Part shown: piece after piece, positions 1 through 6,203 of the stretch
Layout of the letters: each line of letters begins with the position of its first letter
Numbering within the stretch: position 1 is the stretch's first letter
Assembly (NCBI GenBank): GCA_002492045.1
Contig: DKXC01000042.1
Span: 1-9,161 of the forward strand
DNA from: Micrococcaceae bacterium UBA7136
GTDB taxonomy: Bacteria; Actinomycetota; Actinomycetes; Actinomycetales; Micrococcaceae
Length of the DNA: 9,161 nt
Direction: 5' to 3'
Notes under the pieces: model-generated
Told to the model about the DNA's origin: nothing
The model's database searches: none
What the model saw: only the letters and a program-made list of their open reading frames with translations
Position numbers and translations under genes: made by a program

Positions 1-21
1 ACCGAACTGCTCCACCCCGCG
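1..21 (-). tRNA. Initiator tRNA-Met (fMet), 5' part only, cut by the window edge
   Basis: Read on the minus strand from position 21 down to 1, the sequence begins CGCGGGGTGGAGCAG and continues TTCGGT. This is the acceptor strand, the U8 region and the first part of the D-arm of a bacterial initiator tRNA. A 5' C at position 1 preceding GCGGGG is typical of initiator tRNA, where the 1:72 pair is left open. The anticodon, T-arm and 3' end lie outside the window, so the anticodon CAT is not seen and the identity rests on the 5' third. A promoter with correct spacing lies just upstream (34-62), which supports a real gene. It is a separate transcription unit from the UPF0182 gene, whose terminator lies at 95-129. 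Confidence 0.85.
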
Positions 22-33
22 GCGACTCATACA

Positions 34-62
34 ACTATACAGACCCCCAGCATCCTCTGCAA
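34..62 (-). promoter_or_regulatory. Promoter of the initiator tRNA gene
   Basis: On the minus strand there is a TTGCAG -35-like hexamer (57-62), a 17-nt spacer and a TATAGT -10 hexamer (34-39), one mismatch from TATAAT. Transcription would begin near position 27, about six bases before the mature tRNA 5' end at 21. That gives the short leader expected for RNase P processing. The spacing and position agree independently, so this is one of the better-supported promoters in the window. Confidence 0.7.
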
Positions 63-94
63 GCCCAGAAGACCCAAAGAGAGCGACAACACAG

Positions 95-129
95 AAAAAG
101 CCCCCGCCGGTGAACACCAGCAGGGGCCT
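95..129 (-). terminator. Rho-independent terminator of the UPF0182 gene
   Basis: On the minus strand a GGCCCC arm, an imperfect inner stem (GGTGTTCACC core with two C.A-type mismatches) and a GGGGC arm are followed at once by TTTTT (complement of A95-A99). It lies about 40 bp past the TAG stop at 169-171, where a terminator for the UPF0182 gene is expected, and about 33 bp before the -35 of the tRNA promoter. The T-run makes it directional for the minus strand. Confidence 0.8.
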
Positions 130-168
130 TCCCTCGTCAAGCCAACTCAGCTCCGCAAAGCCTAAAAG

Positions 169-3100
169 CTAGCGAGAAGCCGAGGGACTAGGACTGGCAG
201 AAGGGCTAGCCGAAGCAGAAGCCGAAGCGCCCTCCTGCCCCTCAGCCTCCAAAGCCTTGGTCAAAGCCTGATTGAGCTTAGCCTGAGCCTGACCATAAGC
301 AGCCCAGTCACCAGCCTTCATAGCCCGGTCAGCCTCCTCCATAGCAGACTTAGCTTCCTGCAAAGCCTGAGTCAGGCTAGGCGAATCAGACTGCTGACTC
401 TCCGAAGAAGCAGCAGAACCCTCCTCAGAAACACCGGCATCAGCAGCCGTCTGAGCGCCAGAAGAACCACTAAAGAGCTCATCCAGGGCCTCCTCCAAGG
501 TAGGAGCAAAGCCCACCTTCTCACCGAAGCCCACCAGCACCCGTCGCAAGGACGGATAAGCCGCATCGCCCGAAGACTGAACATAAACCGGCTGGACGTA
601 AAGAATACCGCCGCCCACCGGCAGAGTCAGCAGGTTACCGTTAATAACATCCGAAGCACCCTGACGCAGCAGGTTCAACTCAGTAGAGACCGCAGTATCA
701 GAGTTAAAGACGTTCTGAGCCTGACCAGGGCCAGGAACCACAGAAGACCGCGGCAACTCCAGCAAAGTCAGCTTGCCATAATCCTCATGCCGCTGACCGT
801 CCTGGCCGGTACCAGCATCCCCATTAGCAGCCAAGAAACCATACATGACGTTACGGGTATTGCTATCAGACTGCTGAGGAATAAAGCTCGTCGTCAAAGA
901 GAACTTCGCCTCAGACTCCCCCGGCATCTGCAAGGACAGGTAATAGGGCGGCAGGGCCTGACCAGAATCATTAGTCGGGTCATTAGGAGTAGACCAGCGG
1001 TCATCCCCAGCGTAGAAACTGCCAGCCTCGGTCACATGGTAAGAATTGAGCATCTCACGCTGAACCTTGAAAAGATCCTGAGGGTAACGCACATGCTCCA
1101 TGAGCCGGGCAGACATCTGGCTATAAGACTCCACCGTCTGCGGGTAAACCTTCTGCCAGCTCTTCAAGACCGGATCCTGCTCATCCCAGGCATACAGCTT
1201 AACCGAACCATCGTAGGCATTGACCGTAGCCTTAACCGAGTTACGAATATAATTCACCCGCTCAGCCGGCAGGGCAGCCGCATCACCCGAGGCAGTCTCA
1301 GAATCGCTAGTAGCAGCCTGCAACTGAGAAGACTGGGCGTAAGGGTAGGTGCTAGCTGTCGTGTAAGCATCCACAATCCAGAGCACCTGACCGTCCACAA
1401 TCGCCGGGTAAGGGTTACCATCCACCGTCAAGTAAGGGGCAACCTTCTTGACCCGATCCACCGGGTTACGGTCATAGAGCACCTGAGACTCAGGACGCAC
1501 AGCATCCGACAGCAGAATGTCAGAAGACTGGAACTTAATAGCGTAGGCCAGACGGTTAAAAGGAGCACCAATATTGGGGCCACCATTACCACTAAAGGTG
1601 TACTTAGCATCAGAACCACCCTGGTCATCAGACCCCTGAGGACGGTCTAGCTCCAGGGCCTCATCCTCGGCGCTGCCACCCACAATCGAGTAATCCGGGG
1701 AAGTCCGACCAAAGTAAATCCGAGGCTCATAGTCCTGACTAATAGCACCAGTAGCCTGAATACCAGACTGAATAAACTTCGGCTTACCATCAGCCTCAAC
1801 CTGATTGCCATAAGCCGCAATCACACCATAACCGTGGGTATAGACCACATGCTGATTCACCCAAGAAGAATTAGCGTTCTGGGCCGGATTCAGCTCACGG
1901 GCCGCAATCACCGTATCAGTCTCTTTCCCGTTAATGGTGTAACGGTCAACCGACAGGTTCTGATCAAACTGATAGTAGGGGCGGAACTGCTGCAACTGGC
2001 CAAAAGCACTAGAGACCACATTAGGATCCAGCAGACGGATATTAGAAATCGTCTCGCTCTCACCCCGCAAGGCACCAGCCTGGGTAGAGGTCGTTGCATC
2101 ATAGGTCTGAACCTCAACCCGATCTAGCCCATAAGCAGCCCGAGTCGCATCAATATTGCGCTGAATATAGGGAGCCTCAGTAGCCTGCTCATTAGGCACC
2201 ACCTGGAAACGCTGAACAATCCAAGGGTAAAGAGAGCCAGCAACCAGGGCAGTAATCACCAGCAAGGCAACACCAATCTGCGGCAGCCGCCAATTACCCC
2301 GCACCAGGGCCACAATAAAGAGGGCAGCCACTAGCAGGCTAGCAGCAGCCAAAATAGCCTTGACCGGAATAATAGCGTTCACATCGCTATACATGGCACC
2401 AGCCCAGTTACCCGAGCCAGACTCCTGCACCGTAGCGTTATAGCGGGCCAACCAAAGAACAGCAGCCCGAACCAGCAAGAAAAGGAAGGCCAGCAGGGCC
2501 AGGTGCCGACGGAAATGCACACTAGTACGAAGACCAGAATCAGTAACTACCAGCCCCCCATAGAAATAGTGCATGACCAGGCCAGCTAACGCCGAAAAAA
2601 TAATAATCGTGCTCAGCAGGCCAGTCAGTAGATTCAAAAAGGGCAGGGTAAAAATAAAGAAACCCAAATCCAGGCTAAACTCCGGGTCAGTCTGGCCAAA
2701 GCTCTCCCGGTTCAAGAAAAGCAGGACAGTCTCCCACTGGCTAGCTACACCGCTAGCAATAAAAGAACCCAAGAAAAGGGGAACAACAAAAAGCAGGGCC
2801 CGACGAGTAGACTCAATCCCCTTCTGGTAGCGGGCCATATTGCGGTTAAAAAGCTCCTGCATCTCAGCGTAAGGATCCGGAATGGGCGAACCATCCGGAC
2901 CCTGACTAGGACGAGGACGATAAGAAGCGGCCTGGGGGCTAGGAGCCTGGCCGTGCTTCACAGCATAGAAGAGACTAGCCCAAACAGCGGCACCAGCGGC
3001 CAGGGCAGTGACCAGGAAAAGACCAATCTGGGTCAGATTCTGGGTAATAAAAACCCCCAGGTAGCCCAGCTGGTCATACCAGAGCACATCGGTGTAGACC

Positions 3101-3222
3101 TGACTGGCAAAAACAAAGCCTGCAACCAGCAGACCCACAATCAGCAGGGTCACCTGTAGAGGACGGTTTCTTCTTGGCTGAGGAGCACCTTGAGAGGTAG
3201 CTGAACTGCTTCCAGTTGTCAC
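169..3222 (-). CDS. UPF0182 family large membrane protein
   Basis: The product is 1017 aa, close to the usual 900-1000 aa of the actinobacterial UPF0182/COG1615 family (Rv3193c and Rv0064 of M. tuberculosis). Seven hydrophobic segments are visible at about residues 22-41, 56-87, 141-165, 187-220, 239-260, 287-307 and 314-337. A large extracytoplasmic-type region of about 600 residues follows. A family signature DVLWYDQLGYLGVF lies at 45-58 and another, NIDATRAAYGLDRV, at 356-369. After about 950 there is a conserved helical GDWAAYGQAQAKL stretch, then a low-complexity Ala/Ser/Pro tail to the end. The start is GTG with AAGGA 8 nt upstream (3231-3235). The family function is not known; membrane location is inferred from the segments. 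The next gene upstream on the same strand is the PDZ protease, separated by a 164-bp leader with two hairpins. Coding-strand codons often end in T or G. Family call is firm, role unknown. Confidence 0.93.
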   Translation of the reverse strand: MTTGSSSATSQGAPQPRRNRPLQVTLLIVGLLVAGFVFASQVYTDVLWYDQLGYLGVFITQNLTQIGLFLVTALAAGAAVWASLFYAVKHGQAPSPQAASYRPRPSQGPDGSPIPDPYAEMQELFNRNMARYQKGIESTRRALLFVVPLFLGSFIASGVASQWETVLLFLNRESFGQTDPEFSLDLGFFIFTLPFLNLLTGLLSTIIIFSALAGLVMHYFYGGLVVTDSGLRTSVHFRRHLALLAFLFLLVRAAVLWLARYNATVQESGSGNWAGAMYSDVNAIIPVKAILAAASLLVAALFIVALVRGNWRLPQIGVALLVITALVAGSLYPWIVQRFQVVPNEQATEAPYIQRNIDATRAAYGLDRVEVQTYDATTSTQAGALRGESETISNIRLLDPNVVSSAFGQLQQFRPYYQFDQNLSVDRYTINGKETDTVIAARELNPAQNANSSWVNQHVVYTHGYGVIAAYGNQVEADGKPKFIQSGIQATGAISQDYEPRIYFGRTSPDYSIVGGSAEDEALELDRPQGSDDQGGSDAKYTFSGNGGPNIGAPFNRLAYAIKFQSSDILLSDAVRPESQVLYDRNPVDRVKKVAPYLTVDGNPYPAIVDGQVLWIVDAYTTASTYPYAQSSQLQAATSDSETASGDAAALPAERVNYIRNSVKATVNAYDGSVKLYAWDEQDPVLKSWQKVYPQTVESYSQMSARLMEHVRYPQDLFKVQREMLNSYHVTEAGSFYAGDDRWSTPNDPTNDSGQALPPYYLSLQMPGESEAKFSLTTSFIPQQSDSNTRNVMYGFLAANGDAGTGQDGQRHEDYGKLTLLELPRSSVVPGPGQAQNVFNSDTAVSTELNLLRQGASDVINGNLLTLPVGGGILYVQPVYVQSSGDAAYPSLRRVLVGFGEKVGFAPTLEEALDELFSGSSGAQTAADAGVSEEGSAASSESQQSDSPSLTQALQEAKSAMEEADRAMKAGDWAAYGQAQAKLNQALTKALEAEGQEGASASASASPSASPSPSASR

Positions 3223-3249
3223 GGGTGTCTTCCTTCAGTTGATAATGGG

Positions 3250-3283
3250 AAAAGAGCCCTCCCCATCATCAGGTGGGGAGGGC
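3250..3283 (-). terminator. Intrinsic terminator or attenuator ahead of the UPF0182 gene
   Basis: A perfect 10-bp stem, GCCCTCCCCA (3256-3265) with TGGGGAGGGC (3274-3283), encloses an 8-nt loop. On the minus strand it is followed by TCTTTT, so it can end transcripts coming from the PDZ protease gene. It ends only about 33 bp before the GTG of the UPF0182 gene, and the RBS uses part of that space. I see no clean -10 in the gap, so the UPF0182 transcript may have to run through this structure, which would make it an attenuator. Confidence 0.7.
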
Positions 3284-3287
3284 CCAA

Positions 3288-3308
3288 GTAGCCCGGTTGG
3301 CGGGCTAC
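3288..3308 (-). repeat. Hairpin in the UPF0182 leader, upstream of the terminator-like stem
   Basis: GTAGCCCG (3288-3295) and CGGGCTAC (3301-3308) form a perfect 8-bp stem with a 5-nt loop. On the minus strand it is transcribed just before the 3256-3283 stem, only four bases apart. It has no T-run of its own. It may stabilise the 3' end of the protease mRNA or form part of a leader switch; the sequence alone cannot decide. Confidence 0.6.
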
Positions 3309-3348
3309 AACCTATAGAAAACTATTCTGCCAAATAAGCTGGCTCATG

Positions 3349-3354
3349 ACTATA
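3349..3354 (-). promoter_or_regulatory. Possible -10 element for the UPF0182 transcript
   Basis: The minus strand reads TATAGT here, the same hexamer as in the tRNA promoter. It lies between the stop codon of the PDZ protease gene and the two hairpins. A start near 3342 would give a leader of about 120 nt carrying both hairpins before the GTG at 3222. No convincing -35 is present at 16-18 nt, so this is a weak call. Confidence 0.35.
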
Positions 3355-3386
3355 GCCTCGCGAGTCTGCCTTGGCCTGGCCGGCGC

Positions 3387-4487
3387 TTAGGAACAGGTCG
3401 GGAAGACAGCAGGGTCCTCCCCCGCCCCAATCCGGGTCACAGCATCCGCAGCCTCAGCCAGGCTAGAGACACTGACCACCGCCAGGCCCTCAGGAACAGC
3501 ACCAACCACGTCCGGGCAGTTAGCCGCAGGAGCCAAAAAGACCTGGGCGCCAGCCTCCCTAGCCCCCTTCATCTTCTGCTCAATACCGCCGATACTACCC
3601 ACCGTCCCATCAGTCTCGATAGACCCGGTACCGGCAAAATGCTTACCGCCGGTCATAGAACCGTCCGTCAGCACATCAACGATGCCCAAAGAAAACATGA
3701 GACCGGCGCTGGGGCCGCCCACCTGATCCAGGCCATAGGTGACCTTCAGCGGAAAATCAAAAGTCCGAGAAATATAGAGTCCCAGCACATAGCGGCCAGC
3801 ATGCTCATTGAAGGTGGGAGTCAGCTCCAGCTGCTGGGATTCCCCCGCCCGCTCAAAAGAAACCAGCACCGGCTGACCGGCAGAAGCATCCAAGGCCTGA
3901 GTCAAAGACTGGTAAGAACTAAGAGGCTGATCATTGACCGCCCGAATAATATCGCCCTGCTCAAAAACCCCCGCGCTGGGGCTACCCTCAGCCGTACCGG
4001 TAACAGTCAGGGTCTCACCATAACCCACCCCCAGGTAGGTTAGGGCAGCAGCCTGGGCAATCTCCTGAGAATTAGTCATATCAGCACTATTACGCTCAGA
4101 AACCTCCTGGCTACTAACAGCAGGAGAATAAACCAGGTCACTAGGCAAAACAGCATGGGAGGGCTCAAACCAGCTAGAAAGCACCTGCAAGGCGCCAATA
4201 GTCGAATTAGGGCCACCAGCCACCTGCACCGTAGTCATATCCAGGCGTCCATCGGTAGGGAAGGTATTAGCCCCCTCAATCGAAATCAGCTTACGGTCCT
4301 TATAATCGCCCGTAGTGTTAAAAGTGGGCCCCGGTGACTCAGTCACAAAATCAACCGGCAGCACCAGGGCCAGGGCCGAAAGACCCAGGGCCCCCACTGC
4401 GCTGACCGTAGGCAGGTTCCAGCAGCCCGCCCCCAGAGGACGAGGACGGGAAGAAGCAGCTGACGAAGAAGGGCGAAAAATGCGCAT
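3387..4487 (-). CDS. Membrane-anchored PDZ/Lon-type (S16-like) serine protease, YlbL family
   Basis: The product is 366 aa, near the length of Rv3194c and other YlbL-like proteases. A basic N-terminus leads into one hydrophobic segment (about 28-44), followed by the family motif ESPGPTFNT (50-58). So the protein is probably anchored with its body outside the cytoplasm. A PDZ domain spans about 155-225 (GVFEQGDIIRAVNDQPL). The C-terminal part is a Lon-type proteolytic domain, with catalytic Ser260 in GGPSAG (257-262) and Lys305 in GGIEQK (300-305). The 45-residue gap matches the Ser-Lys dyad spacing of Lon, and both residues are intact. There is no AAA+ domain, so it is ATP-independent. The family cleaves or processes envelope proteins; the substrate here is unknown. 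ATG 4485-4487 is used. It has no clear RBS, but a TAGGCT lies 7 nt upstream, suggesting a leaderless mRNA. It is divergent from the DUF2342 gene, and the UPF0182 gene follows on the same strand. Confidence 0.93.
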   Translation of the reverse strand: MRIFRPSSSAASSRPRPLGAGCWNLPTVSAVGALGLSALALVLPVDFVTESPGPTFNTTGDYKDRKLISIEGANTFPTDGRLDMTTVQVAGGPNSTIGALQVLSSWFEPSHAVLPSDLVYSPAVSSQEVSERNSADMTNSQEIAQAAALTYLGVGYGETLTVTGTAEGSPSAGVFEQGDIIRAVNDQPLSSYQSLTQALDASAGQPVLVSFERAGESQQLELTPTFNEHAGRYVLGLYISRTFDFPLKVTYGLDQVGGPSAGLMFSLGIVDVLTDGSMTGGKHFAGTGSIETDGTVGSIGGIEQKMKGAREAGAQVFLAPAANCPDVVGAVPEGLAVVSVSSLAEAADAVTRIGAGEDPAVFPTCS

Positions 4488-4494
4488 AGACCCT

Positions 4495-4500
4495 AGCCTA
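4495..4500 (-). promoter_or_regulatory. -10 element for a leaderless PDZ protease transcript
   Basis: The minus strand reads TAGGCT, matching the actinobacterial TANNNT -10 consensus. Its last base is 7 nt before the ATG at 4487, so initiation would fall at or beside the A of the start codon. The absence of a well-placed Shine-Dalgarno sequence fits a leaderless message. No clear -35 is visible. Confidence 0.5.
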
Positions 4501-4558
4501 CAAGGAAAAGCCAGCGGCCCGGTAGCTTCTGGGTGAAAGCTGGGAAGAAAAGAAAAGA

Positions 4559-4649
4559 AGCCTCAAAGGCCACTCGGCTTTAGGCTGAACCCGTAGGCAG
4601 AAGCAGACTCAACCACTAGGCTGGTAGCTTAAGAGGAAAACCACCAGCC
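4559..4649. repeat. Two small inverted repeats in the divergent spacer between the PDZ protease and DUF2342 genes
   Basis: The spacer 4488-4688 holds no gene. An imperfect hairpin lies at 4559-4586: AGCCT pairs with AGGCT, AAAG with CTTT and CC with GG, with two single-base bulges and an ACTC loop. A second pair, GGCTGGT (4619-4625) and ACCAGCC (4643-4649), has a 17-nt loop. Either could be an operator for the divergent genes or a structure in the 5' UTR of the plus-strand gene. A purine-rich stretch of AGAAAAG-type repeats lies at 4545-4560. I see no convincing promoter with both hexamers for the plus strand; TAGCTT at 4625-4630 is a weak -10 candidate. Confidence 0.35.
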
Positions 4650-4677
4650 CCCAAGCCCCCAGACCGGGGCAGGAAAG

Positions 4678-4682
4678 AGAGG
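4678..4682 (+). promoter_or_regulatory. Ribosome binding site of the DUF2342 gene
   Basis: AGAGG ends 6 nt before the ATG at 4689, inside a purine-rich AGGAAAGAGAGG stretch. This placement fixes the start codon, in contrast to the apparently leaderless neighbour on the other strand. Confidence 0.65.
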
Positions 4683-4688
4683 CAGCCC

Positions 4689-6032
4689 ATGACCAGCCCC
4701 AACCCCGGATCCGACCGCGACCCCCTGGAAGAATTTATTAAGCGGCTCCAAGAATCCGGCTTCGACCCCCAGGCCGCTGGCAACCAGGGCCTACCCAACA
4801 TGGGCATCCCCCTCGACCCCGCCATGCTCTCAGGCATCATGGGCCAGATCAATGCCATGATGCAAGGAACCTCCAGCGAGGGCGGCATCAACTGGGACAG
4901 CGCCAAGCAACAGGCCCGGCAGATTCTCGTCGCCCAGGGCGACCCCTCCGTCAGCAGCCAGCAGGCCGCCGCCGTCAAGGACGCCGCCACCCTGGCCGAC
5001 CTCTGGCTAGATGCCGTCACCGAATTTGAGCGGCCCAACTTCAGCACCGAAGCCTGGAGCAAATCCGAATGGATCGAAAACTCCTTTGACACCTGGAAAG
5101 AAGTCACCGGCCCCGTCGCCCAATCCCTCGCCCAGGCCATGAACGACACCATGACCTCCCAGCTGCCTCAAGAACTCTCCGGCATGCTAGGCGGCGGCAA
5201 CATCTTCGCCGGAATGGGCGGCATGCTCTTCAGTATGCAAATGGCCCAGGCCCTCAGCTCCCTAGCCACAGAGGTCGTCTCCTCCACCGACCTAGGCATC
5301 CCCCTAGCCTCAGGGCGCTCCGCCCTGCTGCCCGGCGGAATCGCCGCCTTCAGTGAGGGCCTAGAAATCCCGCCCCAAGAAGTCATGCTCTACCTAGCCA
5401 TCCGGGAAGCAGCCCTAGTACGCCTACACAAGCACAACCCCTGGCTACGGGAAGACATCCTGGCCCTGATCCAACGCTTCTCCCGCGGCATCCACGTCGA
5501 TATTGAGCGGATGCAGGCCCAGGCCGCCGACCTCGACTTTGACCCGGCCAACCCCGAAGCCATCATGGAAGCCCTCGGCGGAGACGTCTTCACCCCCCAG
5601 CACACCGACGACCAGAAACTAGCCCTGGACCGGCTCGAAACCCTCCTAGCCCTCATCGAAGGCTGGGTTAGCCTGGTCACCGAAGAAGCCAGCAGCAACC
5701 TGCCCATGGCCCCCCAGCTGGCCGAAAGCATGGCCCGCCGCCGAGCCTCCGGTGGCCCCGCAGAACACACCTTCGCCCAGCTACTGGGCCTAGAACTACG
5801 GCCCCGCAAGATGCGCGAAGCCCTAGCCTTCTGGCGCCACTACGACCAGGCCCACGGTGCCGAAGCCCGCGACGCCCTCTGGAAAGGCCCCGAAACCCTA
5901 CCCAGCGGTGAAGACCTGGACGACCCCGAGGGCTTTGCCTCCCGCCGGGCCCTGATTACCGCCAGCGACGACGAGTTCGACGCGGCCCTAGAGAAGCTGC
6001 TAGCCGGAGGTTATGAGGAGAAGCCGGAATAG
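4689..6032 (+). CDS. DUF2342 zinc-dependent metalloprotease-like protein
   Basis: The product is 447 aa and resembles Rv3195 and related proteins annotated as putative hydrolase or zinc-dependent metalloprotease (DUF2342). A Gly/Met-rich N-terminal part (30-70) leads into the helical core. Family hallmarks are DLGIPL (201-206), YLAIREAALVRLHKHNPWL (235-253), RGIHVD (266-271), LLALIEGWV (319-327) and the C-terminal block LLGLELRPRKMREALAFW (365-382), then GEDLDDPEGF (407-416). No signal peptide is visible, so it is probably cytoplasmic. In family members as I recall them, REAA is followed by His as part of a zincin-like centre; here that residue is Leu243, so metal binding may be weakened. ATG with a good RBS. 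It is divergent from the PDZ protease and convergent with uvrD2. Codons end mostly in C and Leu CTA is frequent, unlike the kinase-like gene on the same strand. Physiological substrate unknown. Confidence 0.88.
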   Translation: MTSPNPGSDRDPLEEFIKRLQESGFDPQAAGNQGLPNMGIPLDPAMLSGIMGQINAMMQGTSSEGGINWDSAKQQARQILVAQGDPSVSSQQAAAVKDAATLADLWLDAVTEFERPNFSTEAWSKSEWIENSFDTWKEVTGPVAQSLAQAMNDTMTSQLPQELSGMLGGGNIFAGMGGMLFSMQMAQALSSLATEVVSSTDLGIPLASGRSALLPGGIAAFSEGLEIPPQEVMLYLAIREAALVRLHKHNPWLREDILALIQRFSRGIHVDIERMQAQAADLDFDPANPEAIMEALGGDVFTPQHTDDQKLALDRLETLLALIEGWVSLVTEEASSNLPMAPQLAESMARRRASGGPAEHTFAQLLGLELRPRKMREALAFWRHYDQAHGAEARDALWKGPETLPSGEDLDDPEGFASRRALITASDDEFDAALEKLLAGGYEEKPE

Positions 6033-6111
6033 AGCCCCAGCAAAGTTTCCCCCTTGACCGGCGGGCTAGACCACGCCCGCCTTTCTCAAGGGGGACAACT
6101 TTCTGGGGTCT
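6033..6111. repeat. 79-bp near-perfect inverted repeat after the DUF2342 gene: terminator or MITE-like element
   Basis: The left arm starts at 6033 (AGCCCCAGCAAAGTTT, then CCCCCTTGA). It is matched by the complement of the right arm ending at 6111 (AGACCCCAGAAAGTTG, then TCCCCCTTGA), with a few one-base indels. Inside is a second perfect stem, GGCGGGC (6060-6066) with GCCCGCC (6075-6081). In total about 29 pairs form, far more than a usual terminator. The inner stem is followed by TTTCT on the plus strand, so it may terminate the DUF2342 transcript. The element begins directly after the stop codon. TAG stands on both sides (6030-6032 and 6112-6114), which would fit a 3-bp target duplication but could be chance. 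Confidence 0.7.
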
Positions 6112-6132
6112 TAGTACCGGACAGGGCAAGAT

Positions 6133-6198
6133 GGCAGGGGGCAGACAAGCGTAGCCGGCGTATTTAGTTAGCCGGCGGCTTGTCTGCCCCTGCCTTTT
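6133..6198 (+). terminator. Long-stem terminator in the convergent gap before uvrD2
   Basis: GGCAGGGGGCAGACAAGC (6133-6150) pairs with GCTTGTCTGCCCCTGCC (6178-6194) with one bulged G. An inner GCCGGC pair (6154-6159 with 6171-6176) closes an 11-nt loop. TTTTC follows on the plus strand, so it is best read as a plus-strand terminator. Its foot lies only about 5 bp from the uvrD2 stop, so it would also be transcribed at the 3' end of the uvrD2 mRNA, where no T-run follows; there it may act as a 3' stabiliser. Confidence 0.75.
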
Positions 6199-6203
6199 CA
6201 ACC

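Noticed and set aside
787..1650. A 287-codon open frame on the plus strand
   Set aside because: It lies wholly antisense to the UPF0182 gene, and its product is Arg/His/Leu-rich without any recognisable domain. It is a shadow of the real gene.
5390..5809. A 139-codon open frame on the minus strand
   Set aside because: It is antisense to the best-conserved part of the DUF2342 gene and is Arg/Ser-rich, as expected of a reverse-strand shadow.
6033..6203. Remains of an HRDC domain or a frameshift behind uvrD2
   Set aside because: The DNA past the uvrD2 stop is nearly all inverted repeats and codes for nothing like HRDC, so no recent truncation is visible.
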